A stretch of DNA of 45,710 bases. Source: Paracoccaceae bacterium. GTDB taxonomy: Bacteria; Pseudomonadota; Alphaproteobacteria; Rhodobacterales; Rhodobacteraceae. Made by a program: the position numbers and the translations under genes. Each line of letters starts with the position of its first letter. The first letter of the stretch is position 1. Below the pieces are notes generated by a model. That model was not told where the DNA came from. It saw only the letters and a program-made list of their open reading frames with translations, and ran no database searches. The stretch spans positions 1 through 45,710 of the forward strand of contig SLBI01000225.1 of the NCBI GenBank assembly GCA_007126375.1. Reading direction: 5' to 3'. Of the stretch, positions 1-10,441 are shown in pieces.

Positions 1-1
1 G

Positions 2-493
2 GCTCCGCCCGCCACGGAGCGCACTGCAGCCCTCCGCAGGGAGGACGCCGGCTCAGTCGGCAGCGGCCTCGGGCCGGTCACCGGTCTGCCGATGCCGCGC
101 TACGTCTCGCTGCGTGCCGGCGAAGGCAACGCCCGGCGTGGCCCGGCGCTGACGCATCGTGTCGACTGGGTCTTCACCCGCCGCGACATGCCGCTGAAGG
201 TCACCGCCGAGTTCGGCCACTGGCGCCGGGTCGAGGATGCCGAGGGGGTGGGCGGCTGGATGCACTTCGCCTTGCTTTCGGGGGCGCGCACGGTGCTGGT
301 GCTGGAGGAGATGACGCCGCTGCATCTGCAGGCAGACGCCCGCGCCCCGGTCGTCGGTCGGCTGGAAGCCGGTGTGATAGCCCGCGTTCTCTCCTGCGGG
401 GGCGACTGGTGCAGGCTGCGCGCCGACCGGCTGCGCGGCTGGGCGCCTCGGGACGCGCTCTGGGGGGTCGCGGCCGACGAAACGATCGACTGA
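2..493 (+). CDS. SH3-domain protein, 5'-truncated by the window edge
   Basis: The frame is open from base 2, so the gene begins before the window. An internal ATG at base 92 is not the likely start, because the residues before it (GLGPVTGLP) run directly into the conserved PRYVSLRAGEGNARRGP block. The protein resembles the alphaproteobacterial bacterial-SH3 family, with two SH3-like repeats. The first covers the RAGEGNARRGP to GWMHFALLSG part and the second covers RADAPVVGRL-like sequence ending in RGWAPRDALWGV. Family members are usually exported and are thought to bind cell-wall components. Any signal peptide lies outside the window. The family call is fairly secure and the exact role is unknown. 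Confidence 0.8.
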   Translation, partial: APPATERTAALRREDAGSVGSGLGPVTGLPMPRYVSLRAGEGNARRGPALTHRVDWVFTRRDMPLKVTAEFGHWRRVEDAEGVGGWMHFALLSGARTVLVLEEMTPLHLQADARAPVVGRLEAGVIARVLSCGGDWCRLRADRLRGWAPRDALWGVAADETID

Positions 494-619
494 CGCCCCG
501 CCACCACTGCCTGGCACACCCGGTCCATCCAGCCCGACGCTCCTGCGTGACCCATGCGCAAAACCCACCGACGCGTGGCCCGCTCGCCCCGGCGCGAGGG
601 GCGCGGCTGCAGCGCCAGA

Positions 620-1357
620 TCAGCCGAGCAGCAGCGTCACCCCCAGCATGGCCGCAAAGGCCATGACCACCGTGGCACCCAGACCTTCGGTGCCGATGCC
701 GGACTGCGCCTCGGGCAAAAGCTCGGCAAAGATCATCCACAGCATGGCCCCCGCCGCCAGACCCAGACCCACCGGCAACCAGGGTGCGAAGAGCAGCACG
801 AACAGAAAGGCCGGAACCGCCAGCAGCGGTTGCGGCAGGCTGGAAAAGACGCTCCAGAGCGCAGCCTTGGTCACCGTCGCGCCGCGCGGCACCATGATGA
901 GTGCAATCGCGAGCCCCTCGGGCACATTGTGCAGCGCGATGGCGATGGTGATGAAATCGCCCAGTTCGCGACCACCACCATAGGCCACGCCGACCCCTAC
1001 GCCCTCTGCCGCCGAATGTGCCGTCATGATGCCGACGATCAGAAGGATCTTGCGCGCATCCGCCCCCTGCACACTGGCGATGGAGTGACCATTGTGCCGT
1101 TTCAGCCAGTGGTTCGCAACGAGGATCAACCCGACCCCCACAATCACCCCGGCCAGCGTACGCGTTGCGCTGAACTCGAACCCCTCGACGATCAAACTGT
1201 AACAGGCCGCCAGCATGAGGCCCGCCGCGACTGCATTGCCGATCGCAAGCCAGCGGCCGTTACGGACCGCACCGAAGGCCAGCGGCAGGGCGCCGAGGCC
1301 GGTTGCCAGCGCCGTGATCAGGGCCGCCCCGAAAACGAGGATGACGGTGGGTTCCAT
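620..1357 (-). CDS. ZIP-family divalent metal transporter
   Basis: The 245-residue protein has about eight hydrophobic segments. It carries the paired ZIP metal-site motifs in the middle of the protein: HSAAEG (H114, E118) and HNVPEG (H143, N144, E147). A His-containing cytoplasmic loop (residues 83-91, NHWLKRHNGH) lies between TM3 and TM4, as is common in ZIP proteins. Members import Zn, Fe or Mn across the inner membrane, and the sequence alone does not settle the metal. A perfect TTAGAA-N3-TTCTAA palindrome 37 bp upstream of the ATG suggests iron-responsive control by Irr, so iron or manganese is a reasonable guess. The gene is monocistronic and converges on the SH3 gene. Confidence 0.92.
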   Translation of the reverse strand: MEPTVILVFGAALITALATGLGALPLAFGAVRNGRWLAIGNAVAAGLMLAACYSLIVEGFEFSATRTLAGVIVGVGLILVANHWLKRHNGHSIASVQGADARKILLIVGIMTAHSAAEGVGVGVAYGGGRELGDFITIAIALHNVPEGLAIALIMVPRGATVTKAALWSVFSSLPQPLLAVPAFLFVLLFAPWLPVGLGLAAGAMLWMIFAELLPEAQSGIGTEGLGATVVMAFAAMLGVTLLLG

Positions 1358-1610
1358 TTGGCTGGCTGGCTTTCCGCTGGCTCGCCCGCATGACTTAGAA
1401 TCGTTCTAATGATTGTCAAGGCGGCGTCGACGCGCGCGTCCGGCCGGTGGCACAAACCGAGGACTGTCTGCCTTGGAAACCGCCGACTTGAAGGCATGAC
1501 AGCGGTCGGCACTTGCTGTATCTTGTGGCATCGGATAGCCGGCGCGCAATCGCTGCACCGTTCCGAACGAAGAAGACCGGACAAACAAGAACAAGACAAG
1601 AGGCAGGCAG
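1358..1610. other. Divergent intergenic region, ZIP gene / YSC84 lipoprotein gene
   Basis: This 253-bp gap separates two divergent starts. Apart from the Irr-like palindrome near the ZIP side, its most visible feature is a thymine-free purine-rich stretch just before the lipoprotein start (about 1569-1610) with repeated ACAAG units. That stretch is probably the 5' leader of the lipoprotein mRNA. No strong sigma-70 promoter was recognised. Confidence 0.5.
1395..1409. promoter_or_regulatory. Candidate Irr operator (iron control element)
   Basis: TTAGAATCGTTCTAA is a perfect 6-bp inverted repeat with a 3-bp spacer. It closely resembles the iron control element bound by Irr, a Fur-family haem-dependent regulator of alphaproteobacteria. 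It lies 37 bp before the ZIP transporter start and about 200 bp before the divergent lipoprotein gene, so the ZIP gene is the likely target. Assignment to Irr rather than Fur/Mur is inferred from the motif. Confidence 0.6.
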
Positions 1611-2168
1611 ATGACGGATCTCTCTCGACGCGGGCTGATCGTCGGGCTCGGCGGCGCGTTCATGCTGGCCGGTTGCGGCAACCCCATCGGCGGCCCGGGG
1701 GCCGAGGTGCTCGACGCACGTGTCGATTCGATGCGCGACTTCCTCTTCACGCGCTACCCGGGCACCCGCGATCTCGAAGAAAAGGCGGTCGGCGTGCTCT
1801 ACATGCCGCTGATCACCGAAGGCGGGCTTTTCCTCGGCGGGGGCTACGGCCAGGGTGCGCTGCGCATCAATGGCGTGACCGTGGATTACTACTCGGCCAC
1901 ACGCGCCACGCTGGGGCTGCAGGTCGGTGCGCAGCAGTATGCGCATGCGCTGTTCTTCATGACCCGCGAGGCACTGGCAGGGTTCCGCCGCTCCGACGGC
2001 TGGGCAGCCGGCGCCGATCTGCGATATGCGACCCCCGAGGGAGGTGCCGCCGCCGGCATTGACACCACGACCGAATTCGCGCCGGTGCTGGCCGTGGTGT
2101 TCGGCCAGGCGGGGCTGATCGCCGGCGCCGCTCTGGCCGGCACCAAATACACGCGCATCATTCCCTGA
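1611..2168 (+). CDS. YSC84-related lipoprotein
   Basis: The 185-residue protein begins with a twin-Arg-like basic N-terminus and a hydrophobic segment ending in the lipobox LAGC, so C22 should be lipidated. The mature part matches the YSC84/DUF500 fold. It has repeated Gly-rich hydrophobic segments (LFLGGGYGQGALRING, TRATLGLQVGAQQYAHALFF) and a C-terminal FAPVLAVVFGQAGLIAG region. In eukaryotes this domain binds lipids and actin. In bacteria these are envelope lipoproteins of unknown role. The gene stands alone and is followed by a hairpin at 2187-2220. Confidence 0.85.
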   Translation: MTDLSRRGLIVGLGGAFMLAGCGNPIGGPGAEVLDARVDSMRDFLFTRYPGTRDLEEKAVGVLYMPLITEGGLFLGGGYGQGALRINGVTVDYYSATRATLGLQVGAQQYAHALFFMTREALAGFRRSDGWAAGADLRYATPEGGAAAGIDTTTEFAPVLAVVFGQAGLIAGAALAGTKYTRIIP

Positions 2169-2186
2169 ACGGGGCAGCTTTCGGGC

Positions 2187-2220
2187 GCAGCAGGCCACCG
2201 GCTGGCCTCCCTTCTGCTGC
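2187..2220. terminator. Nested hairpin after the YSC84 lipoprotein gene
   Basis: GCAGCAG at 2187-2193 pairs with CTGCTGC at 2214-2220. Inside it, GGCCA (2193-2197) pairs with TGGCC (2203-2207). It lies 18 bp past the stop codon, in the gap before the converging lipocalin gene. No T-run follows, so this is only a candidate terminator. Confidence 0.35.
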
Positions 2221-2418
2221 TGCCGCGTCAAGCGCGCGTGCAGGCGACCGGGCCACGCAGTCGGCGCGGCCCTATTTCGACGGCGGCGCAGCGGACCGTG
2301 CGGCTCCGGCATCGCCGGCGTCGCCGAGGGAACGTGTCCGGAGCGATTCCGGAACCGCGCGATCCGTTCCGCGCCGGCGGCACCACCAAGCAGCGTGATC
2401 ATCGGCCTTTCGGCAGCG

Positions 2419-2994
2419 TCAGTGCTCGGTCAGGATCAGCTGCCGGGTGTCGTAGCCGTTGGCGGCCAGCACGGTCAGCGCCACGGCGAACCGTGCCGCC
2501 GGGATCTGTGGGCGGCGATGCAATACCCATCCGGCGCGGCCCGAGGGCACGCCCACCACCGCCGTTTCATAGTCCGGCGCGACCCAGAGCACCCAGTAGG
2601 GCGCGGCGAAGGGAATGCGCCCCAGCCGAACCGACAGTTGCCCCGGACCGACCGGGCGGGCGCTGCCCGCGATGCGCTCGAGCTGCCCCCCGGGGTTGTC
2701 CTGCCTGCAGCTGTTGACCACCGAGAGCCGGCCGTCGTCCTGCAGGGCATACTCGGCCGTGGTCGCGGTGCATCGGTTCTGAAAGGGCACCGGGAACCGC
2801 GCGATCTCGTACCAGCGTCCGGAATAGCGGGCGAGGTCGAGTTCCGCGACCGGCGTCATGCGTGTGGCGGTATCGCGCCAGACCTCGCCACAGGCTGACA
2901 GTGTAAGCGCCGCGAGAAGCAGGGCGCCGACGGCAGGCCTCGCACAGGATCGGCCCGCGAAGGCGCGCCGGAACACCCGGTTCGTGCGGCGCAC
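2419..2994 (-). CDS. Bacterial lipocalin (Blc-like) lipoprotein
   Basis: The 191-residue protein has a basic N-terminus and a hydrophobic stretch ending in lipobox LSAC, so C35 should be lipidated. It then shows the lipocalin signature YSGRWYEIARFP, with the conserved G-x-W. The rest fits a single eight-stranded barrel (ATTAEYALQDDGRLSVVNSC, APYWVLWVAPDYETAVVG, WVLHRRPQI). Blc-type lipocalins are outer-membrane lipoproteins that bind fatty acids or lysophospholipids. The start is a GTG directly after the bactofilin stop (TGA-GTG), so the two genes are probably cotranscribed and translationally coupled. A slightly different start cannot be excluded because the leader is long and Arg-rich. Confidence 0.88.
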   Translation of the reverse strand: MRRTNRVFRRAFAGRSCARPAVGALLLAALTLSACGEVWRDTATRMTPVAELDLARYSGRWYEIARFPVPFQNRCTATTAEYALQDDGRLSVVNSCRQDNPGGQLERIAGSARPVGPGQLSVRLGRIPFAAPYWVLWVAPDYETAVVGVPSGRAGWVLHRRPQIPAARFAVALTVLAANGYDTRQLILTEH

Positions 2995-3399
2995 TCAGCC
3001 CGCTGCCACGTCGCCGGCCGCCTTGGCAGCGGCGGGCCGAGCCGGCGCTGCGTGGCGGAAATGGCCGTTCACTGTCGCACCGCTCTCGACGCTCAGGCTG
3101 TTGTACGTTACCGCACCGGTCACCACCGAGGTGGGTTTCAGCACCAGGTTCACCGCCTCGATGTCTCCCTCGATGGTGCCGTCCACAGTGACATGTTCGC
3201 CGGAGACATTGCCCTGCACCACCGCTGCGCGGCCGATGCCGAGTGCATTCGCACTGAGATCGCCCTCTATCCGGCCGTCGAACTCGAGAACCCCCTCGGT
3301 CGCAACCGAACCGGTGATGCGGACATCCGAAGATATGATCGAGCGGCCTGCCTCGCGGCCGCCGCCGGTCTGGGGGCCATGCCCCGTCTTGGTGAACAT
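2995..3399 (-). CDS. Bactofilin (DUF583 polymer-forming cytoskeletal protein)
   Basis: I chose the ATG at 3399 (MFTKTGHGP), which has an AAAGGA ribosome site. This gives 134 residues, close to the family norm. A longer frame exists but its extra N-terminus is Arg-rich and unlike the family. Residues about 22-115 form the right-handed beta-helix of bactofilins, with repeated short turns such as IISSDVRITGSV, VLEFDGRIEGDL, VQGNVSGEHVTVDGTIEGDI and VTGAVTYNSLSVESGATVNG. Disordered Ala/Pro-rich ends flank it. Bactofilins polymerise without nucleotide at the inner membrane and act in cell shape or polarity. The gene is directly upstream of the lipocalin gene. Confidence 0.9.
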   Translation of the reverse strand: MFTKTGHGPQTGGGREAGRSIISSDVRITGSVATEGVLEFDGRIEGDLSANALGIGRAAVVQGNVSGEHVTVDGTIEGDIEAVNLVLKPTSVVTGAVTYNSLSVESGATVNGHFRHAAPARPAAAKAAGDVAAG

Positions 3400-3540
3400 C
3401 GCGCGTCCTTTCGATGCTGTGCCCTGCCGGCCCAAACGGCGCACAGCACGCCGGACCGGGCCCCGCGCTTGTTTGCCCCGGAACACGCCCCGTAGGCAAG
3501 CCAGCCTGCGACGCGAGCCGGAGACCATGCCACCAGGCCG

Positions 3541-4437
3541 TCAGCGTCGCCGCCACCACGCCCGCCTGCGGCGCAGCTTGCGCCAGTCGCGGGCGGCCTG
3601 CCGCAGCGCCTCCGTGGCGGCCGGGCCCGCGGCGCTCCCCCCGGAATCGAGGCGGGCTTCCGTCAGCGCGAGGTCGTTCAATATACCAAGATTGTCCTGC
3701 AAGAGTTTCAGACGAAACAGAAAGTCCTCCTGCCGCCTTCCCGGCCAGAGAGCGGCGAAGAAGTCGGTCTGATACCGCAGCGCCTTCAGATCCTTGCGCA
3801 GCGTGTGGCGTTCCTGCGCCGGCATGCGCCGCAAGCCCTTGCGGTGGCGCTGCAACCGTTCCCAGGCCTCATCCAGCGCATCCGCGGCGACCCTCTCTAC
3901 CGGGCCGCGCGCGATGCGTTTCCGGCCGCGCCGACGCCAGCCGGTACCTTCGGTGAAGTCGGCGATCCGCGCGGGGAAGCCCGCCGCACCGGCCGCCTCC
4001 AGTTCGCCGCGGACCTCGGCGCGACACCTCACCGCTGCGGCCCCCTGCGCCGCTGCCTCCGGAGTGCCGGCCGCGGCTTCGGCCAGCACATCGGCGTCGC
4101 GCAGCCGGCCCAGACAGCGGAACAGGGCCCGAGCCTCGCGTTCCAGCCGTCGGGCGGGGCGGCGTCGCAGTAGCGGCGCGAAGGCACCCAGCGCGGTCCG
4201 CAGCCGGCGAAGCGCAACGCGGGCGCCATGCGGGCCCTCCGGCGTTTCCGAGGCCATCACCGCAGCAAGATGCCGGTCGAAATCAGCGGCGCAGACCTGC
4301 AGCAACTGCTGCAGCGCGGCCTGGGCCGAGTGTTCCGGGCAAAGCCCGGCCCGGGTCTGTCGCGGCTCCGGTGGCGCCCGGCGGGTTCCGGGCGCCTTCG
4401 GCGTGGCCGTGTCGGCGGATCGTTGTCTGGCGCTCAT
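3541..4437 (-). CDS. CHAD-domain protein
   Basis: The 298-residue protein contains a CHAD domain (conserved histidine alpha-helical domain). Visible features are the helix ending in VALRRLRTALGAF, the repeated Arg/His-rich helices ARALFRCLGRLRDADVLAE and ERHTLRKDLKALRYQTDFFAALWP, and the final LQDNLGILNDLALTEARL, which is typical of the family end. CHAD domains bind polyphosphate through a basic groove, and this protein is very Arg-rich. No CYTH triphosphatase domain is fused to it. The start was set at MSARQRS because the upstream part of the frame looks like noncoding sequence; its ribosome site is weak, so the start is uncertain. Confidence 0.8.
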   Translation of the reverse strand: MSARQRSADTATPKAPGTRRAPPEPRQTRAGLCPEHSAQAALQQLLQVCAADFDRHLAAVMASETPEGPHGARVALRRLRTALGAFAPLLRRRPARRLEREARALFRCLGRLRDADVLAEAAAGTPEAAAQGAAAVRCRAEVRGELEAAGAAGFPARIADFTEGTGWRRRGRKRIARGPVERVAADALDEAWERLQRHRKGLRRMPAQERHTLRKDLKALRYQTDFFAALWPGRRQEDFLFRLKLLQDNLGILNDLALTEARLDSGGSAAGPAATEALRQAARDWRKLRRRRAWWRRR

Positions 4438-4699
4438 GACGGTGTGCGACGTCAGGTCTGCCTCATGATGTGCGATGGAGGCGCCGCTGCCAAGGGCCAG
4501 ATGGGCCGACACGAGCCCTGCAGAAACGCGCTGCGGCGCGGCAGATTGACTGCACGGCCGATTTCGCGTATCCACCCGACGTCCGACGCAAATGGCGTGG
4601 GATTTCGCCGGGGCGCCCGGAACCCAGCGTCCCACGAGGCCGGCGGCCCGACGCCCCCGGCATGATGATCGCGGCCGAGGCCGCACAATCTGGACGCAC
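4438..4699. other. Divergent intergenic region, CHAD gene / DEAD-box helicase gene
   Basis: This 262-bp gap separates divergent starts and must hold both promoters. I saw no convincing palindrome or riboswitch. The sequence ACAATCTGG close to the helicase start may be a -10 region, in which case the helicase leader would be very short. Confidence 0.4.
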
Positions 4700-6169
<1,470 letters not shown>

Positions 6170-6192
6170 TCGCGATGGCCCGGCCATGCATG

Positions 6193-6213
6193 AGGGGCGC
6201 ATCTTTTGCCCCT
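6193..6213 (+). terminator. Hairpin after the DEAD-box helicase gene
   Basis: AGGGGC (6193-6198) and GCCCCT (6208-6213) form a perfect 6-bp stem with a 9-nt T-rich loop, 24 bp past the helicase stop. A second small stem, GACC/GGTC, follows. No T-run follows the stem. Confidence 0.35.
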
Positions 6214-6263
6214 GACCGGCAGGGTCGGCCCGATTCGTGAATGTCTCGGCAAGCTTTCGCGTG

Positions 6264-6270
6264 CTAGTCT
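6264..6270 (+). promoter_or_regulatory. Possible -10-like element before the hybrid kinase gene
   Basis: CTAGTCT lies 34 bp before the kinase ATG. Similar heptamers lie before several other starts in the window (13449, 29687, and TTAGTCT at 9899). No clear -35 box accompanies it. Confidence 0.3.
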
Positions 6271-6304
6271 GATGTCATCAGGGTAAAAGGCATCGCGCGG
6301 GCCG

Positions 6305-9300
6305 ATGAATGACACTTCCATCTCCGTCGCACGGTTCGCCGGCGCGGACGGGGAGGCGGACTTCTTCTTTCGCAACGCGTCCGAGTTGCTGTGCATCATC
6401 GGCGAGGACGGCTGTTTCCTCAAGGTGAACCCGGCCTGGACGCGGCTTCTCGGCTGGTGCGCCGAGACGCTGCAGGGTCGCCACTTCCTCGAATTCGTGC
6501 ATCCCGATGACCGTGATGCCACCCGTGCCGCAATGCAGGCAATGGCACGCGGCGCCTTGCCGGAAGCGTTCGAGAACCGCTATCGCACGGATGGTGGCGA
6601 CTGGCGCTGGCTGCGCTGGCGCGCCGGGATGCGTGACGGGTCCGGGAACACCCTGGCCATCGCCCGCGACGTTACCGAGTCGCGGCGACGTGATGCGCAT
6701 GCCCGCAGCATCGCCGAGGCCACCGGCGTCGGCACCTGGGAGTTGAGCATCGACCGCCAGCGCGTCATCTGGTCGCGCGAAACCTACCGCATTCACGGCC
6801 TCGATCCGGACGGCCCGCTTCCGTCGACCGAGCAGGCCTTCGCCTTCTACCCCACCGAGGCCCGCAGGCAACTGGAGGCGGCGGTGGAGACATTGCTTGC
6901 CGACGGCACTCCCTACGACCTCGAACTGCCGATTTACCCGGCCCGCGGCGAGATGCTGTGGGTCCGCACCACCGGTGCATCGGAACTGCGCGACGGCAAG
7001 CCGGTGCGCGCCTTCGGCACCTTTCAGGACATCAGCGATTCCCGGGCACGACGCCTCTGGACGGAGCGGTTGCGGGCGGTGGCAGAGACCGCCACCAATG
7101 CGCTGATCCTGCTCGATGCCGAGGGGCGGGTGGAATGGGTCAACTCCGCCTTCGAACGGCAGAGCGGCCTCAGCCGCGATCAGGTCGCCGGCATCAAGCC
7201 TGACGCGCAGTCGCGCGTGGGACTGCCCGATCCCGAGGCGGCCGCCCGGCTCGATGCTGCCGTCGCAACGGGGCAAAGTGCCCGGGCGGAGCTTGTCAAG
7301 CACCGGCCCGACGGCAGCGCCTACTGGGTCGATGTGGCGATCGAGCCGATCCGCGACCCCGACGCCATCCTCACCGGCTTTGTCGTGGTCGAAACCGACA
7401 TAACCGCCACGCGCGAACACACGCTGCGGCTGGAGGCACTGGAGCGCGAGGCGCGGGCCGCGCATGATCGGCTTCGCGCGGCGATCGAGGCAATACCGGG
7501 CGGCTTCATGCTGCTCGACCGCGACGACAGGCTGGTGCTGCACAATTCGCGCCTGTGCGATCTCTACCCGTCCTTCGTCCCGCTGTTGCGCCCCGGCATA
7601 CCCTTTGCCCAACTGCTCGCCGCCGCCGTCGACGCAGGCGACATCGCGGATGCTGGCGACCGGCCCGAGGAGTGGACGGCGCGCAGGCTGGCGGGGCTCG
7701 GCGATGCCGAATTCGAGCGCAATCTCGCCGACGGACGGGTTCTTCGGGTGATCGAGCGGCGCACCACATCGGGCGAACTCGTATCGCTCGTGACCGACAT
7801 CACCGAATTGCGCCGCGAACAGCAGGCAGCCGAAGCGGCCCGCCGCGATCTGCAGGCCACGCTCGACGCCTTTCCCGACCTCCTGTTCGAGATCTCGCCC
7901 GAGGGTCGTATCCTTTCGGCCCGGGCAGGCGCCAGTTCGCAGCTGGAATGGCCCGCGGCAGCCTACCACGGCCTGTGGCTCGAACATCTGCTGGACGAAC
8001 CGTCGGCAGAGACCATACGCAAGTTGCTGCATGCCGGGACGCGCTACGGCCGGGTGCCGCCCGAACCGCTCGTGGTCAGCGACGAGAACCACTTCTTCGA
8101 AGCGGCGGTCGCGCTGAAACCGGTCGAGAACGGCCCGCCCGAGTTCCTCGTCGCGGCTCGAGACATCACCGCCCGCATAGCTGCCGAACGCCAGCGCGAC
8201 GAACGGGAGGCGGCGCTTCAACGCGCACTGGCCGAACGTGACGCGGCCCAGCGCCGGTTTCGCGAGATCGCGGCCGTCAGTCACGACTGGTTCTGGGAGA
8301 CCGATGCGGCGCATCGCTTCACCTATCTCTCGGAATCCTTCGAATCGGTGACGTCCGCATCCCCGTCCATGCTGCTCGGCCGCACCCGCGAGGAGGCGGT
8401 GGGCGGCCAGACCCAGTCGAGCGCCGCCTTCGCCGAGATCCGCAGGCGGATGGAGGCGCGCGAACGCTTCACACAGATCGCCTATCGCCTGACGCGCCGA
8501 TCCGGCAACCCGATGTGGATCAGCGTCAGCGGCGCACCCTTCTATGGCGCCGATGGCCGGTTTGCAGGTTACCGCGGCGTCGGTTCGGACATAACCGCGC
8601 TGACCGAGGCGCGGCTTCGCGCCGAGGAGGCGAATGCCGCCAAGTCCCGCTTCCTCGCCAACATGAGCCACGAGATCCGCACGCCGCTGAATGGCATCCT
8701 CGGCATGGCGACCGTGCTGGAAGACCAACTCACGCGTGCCGAGGATCGCCATCTCGTCGAGGTGATCCGTGGCTCCGGCGAGGCGCTGGTGACGATCCTG
8801 AACGACATCCTCGATTTCTCCAAGATCGAAGCCGGGCTGTTCGAACTCGACAATGCCCCCTTCACGCCGGCCGATCTGGCCAGCCGGGTGGCCGCGCTCC
8901 ACCGCTACCGTGCGCATGAAAAGGGACTCGGCTTTTCGGTCGAGACAGGTCCGGGGGCGGAGTTGCCGCGCCAGGGCGACGGCCACCGGCTGCTGCAGGT
9001 GATGCACAACCTCGTTTCGAACGCGATCAAGTTCACCGAGAGCGGCAGCGTGTCGGTAACGCTGCAATTCGATACCGACCGGCTTCTTCTGAAGGTCACG
9101 GACAGCGGAATTGGCATGGATGCAGAGGCGTTGGCCCGCGTTTTCGAGGAATTCGTGCAGGCCGACAGCTCGGTGGCGCGGCGCTATGGCGGGACCGGCC
9201 TGGGCCTCTCGATCAGCCGGCGCCTGATTGAACTCATGGGCGGCACGCTCGCCCTCGAAAGCCGGCCGGGCGGCGGCACGGTGGCGCGGGTTTCCCTGCC

Positions 9301-9739
9301 GGCACCGCCCGCAACGGCCGCCACCGGGCCTCCGGCACCGCATGCCAGACCACGCCCGGGGCTGCATGTGCTTGTCGCGGACGACAATGCCACGAACCGG
9401 CTGCTGATGGCGAAGCTGCTCGAGCGGCTGGAAATCACGGCGGAGATCGTCGATTCGGGGCAGGCTGCGGTGGCAGCGGCTGCGAGCGGCCGCGCCGAAC
9501 TCCTGCTGCTCGACATTTCCATGCCCGACATGTCCGGGATCGAGGCGCTGGCCGAGATCCGCGCCGCCGATGCCGCCGCCGGCCGCCTGCGCCGGCCGGC
9601 CATCGCGGTCACTGCCAACGCGATGCGGCACCAGATCGCCGAGTACGCCGCCGCCGGCTTCGACGGTCACGTCGGCAAGCCCATCCAGCTCGATACGCTC
9701 GCCGGACGGATCGCCACCGTCATGGCCGCGTCAGGATGA
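6305..9739 (+). CDS. Soluble multi-PAS hybrid sensor histidine kinase/response regulator
   Basis: The 1144-residue protein has no transmembrane segment, so it senses in the cytoplasm. About six PAS or PAS-like regions lie at roughly 15-125, 135-245, 255-375, 388-510, 515-630 and 655-775. Several end in the usual DITE/DITA-type connector (RDVTES, QDISDS, TDITAT, TDITEL, RDITAR, SDITAL). The HisKA dimerisation helix follows, with phospho-acceptor H789 in the [10 protein letters not shown] motif. The HATPase domain (about 895-1000) has NAIKFT, DSGIGM and [11 protein letters not shown] receiver domain (about 1020-1140) has phospho-acceptor D1070 in LLLDISMPD. No HPt domain or output gene lies nearby, so the phosphotransfer partner is elsewhere. 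The ligand cannot be told from sequence; the first PAS has no obvious haem or flavin motif that I can read. Confidence 0.92.
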   Translation: MNDTSISVARFAGADGEADFFFRNASELLCIIGEDGCFLKVNPAWTRLLGWCAETLQGRHFLEFVHPDDRDATRAAMQAMARGALPEAFENRYRTDGGDWRWLRWRAGMRDGSGNTLAIARDVTESRRRDAHARSIAEATGVGTWELSIDRQRVIWSRETYRIHGLDPDGPLPSTEQAFAFYPTEARRQLEAAVETLLADGTPYDLELPIYPARGEMLWVRTTGASELRDGKPVRAFGTFQDISDSRARRLWTERLRAVAETATNALILLDAEGRVEWVNSAFERQSGLSRDQVAGIKPDAQSRVGLPDPEAAARLDAAVATGQSARAELVKHRPDGSAYWVDVAIEPIRDPDAILTGFVVVETDITATREHTLRLEALEREARAAHDRLRAAIEAIPGGFMLLDRDDRLVLHNSRLCDLYPSFVPLLRPGIPFAQLLAAAVDAGDIADAGDRPEEWTARRLAGLGDAEFERNLADGRVLRVIERRTTSGELVSLVTDITELRREQQAAEAARRDLQATLDAFPDLLFEISPEGRILSARAGASSQLEWPAAAYHGLWLEHLLDEPSAETIRKLLHAGTRYGRVPPEPLVVSDENHFFEAAVALKPVENGPPEFLVAARDITARIAAERQRDEREAALQRALAERDAAQRRFREIAAVSHDWFWETDAAHRFTYLSESFESVTSASPSMLLGRTREEAVGGQTQSSAAFAEIRRRMEARERFTQIAYRLTRRSGNPMWISVSGAPFYGADGRFAGYRGVGSDITALTEARLRAEEANAAKSRFLANMSHEIRTPLNGILGMATVLEDQLTRAEDRHLVEVIRGSGEALVTILNDILDFSKIEAGLFELDNAPFTPADLASRVAALHRYRAHEKGLGFSVETGPGAELPRQGDGHRLLQVMHNLVSNAIKFTESGSVSVTLQFDTDRLLLKVTDSGIGMDAEALARVFEEFVQADSSVARRYGGTGLGLSISRRLIELMGGTLALESRPGGGTVARVSLPAPPATAATGPPAPHARPRPGLHVLVADDNATNRLLMAKLLERLEITAEIVDSGQAAVAAAASGRAELLLLDISMPDMSGIEALAEIRAADAAAGRLRRPAIAVTANAMRHQIAEYAAAGFDGHVGKPIQLDTLAGRIATVMAASG

Positions 9740-9929
9740 GTCGCGCCGCTCCGGCCGCGTGCAACGGGCAGAAGAAATCCTGCGCAGCGTGGCAGAAATC
9801 CCTTGCGCGACTCGGCCCCCTTCCCTATTTGCGCGGTCCCGAGAGGTTCCGATCCCAGCTTCGTGCACGACGCGAAGGGGCGCTAAGGTTCCTCTGGATT
9901 AGTCTGCTGGTTCAGAAGGGGGTGGCTCC
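9740..9929 (+). other. Leader region before speD
   Basis: This 190-bp gap must carry the speD promoter. It contains CTAAGGTT (9883-9890) and TTAGTCT (9899-9905), similar to -10-like elements elsewhere in the window. A purine-rich AGAAGGGGGTGG ribosome site lies just before the ATG. I recognised no SAM riboswitch. Confidence 0.35.
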
Positions 9930-10439
9930 ATGAAGGATGCAAACCTCTTCCAACTGGGGATCGGTCTGGAGACAGGCGCCCACGCGGAAGATTTCCGTGG
10001 CCGCAAGGCCATTGCCGACACGTTCGCCGAGCTTTGCGACGCTGAACGCGAGGATCATTTCATCCGCCGCGACGGGCGGGTGTTCGCCGGAACGCATCTG
10101 ATCATCGAGGTGGTTGACGGCCACGGTCTGGATGATGAAGCGCGAATCCGGCAGGCATTCCGGGATTGCGTGGAGCGTTGCGGAGCAACGCTGCTGCACA
10201 TCCACACGCATAAGTTCAGCCCCCAGGGCGTGAGCGGGGTCGCAGTGCTGGCCGAAAGCCACATCTCGGTCCACACCTGGCCCGAGATCGGCTATGGCGC
10301 GTTCGACGTTTTCATGTGCGGCGATGCCGAGCCATGGCGGGCCGTCGATGTCCTGAAGGCCGCCTTCAAGACCGACGATGTTCGGGTGCACGAGTTGTTG
10401 CGCGGCGAAGGGGTGGTGCCCGCCGGCTTGGCCGCCTGA
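9930..10439 (+). CDS. speD: S-adenosylmethionine decarboxylase proenzyme
   Basis: The 169-residue protein is a class 1B, prokaryotic-type AdoMet decarboxylase. Self-cleavage should occur between E109 and S110 in AESHISVHTWPE, turning S110 into the pyruvoyl cofactor. The expected proton donor H115 and catalytic C130 (DVFMCG) are in register with S110. It makes decarboxylated AdoMet, the aminopropyl donor used by the next gene's product. Compared with the short Thermotoga-type enzyme, the serine is about 47 residues further in, so there is an N-terminal extension (MKDANLFQLGIGLETG...). The ribosome site AAGGGGG supports this start. The speE gene follows after 63 bp that contain a perfect hairpin. 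Confidence 0.95.
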   Translation: MKDANLFQLGIGLETGAHAEDFRGRKAIADTFAELCDAEREDHFIRRDGRVFAGTHLIIEVVDGHGLDDEARIRQAFRDCVERCGATLLHIHTHKFSPQGVSGVAVLAESHISVHTWPEIGYGAFDVFMCGDAEPWRAVDVLKAAFKTDDVRVHELLRGEGVVPAGLAA

Positions 10440-10441
10440 TC

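Noticed and set aside
3400-3528. Longer bactofilin N-terminus
   Set aside because: The 43 extra residues are Arg-rich and unlike the family, and a good ribosome site precedes the ATG at 3399.
6278-9670. 1130-codon open frame antisense to the hybrid kinase gene
   Set aside because: Its translation has no domain-like pattern, while the plus-strand frame shows full PAS, HisKA, HATPase and receiver motifs. Long antisense frames are expected at this GC content.
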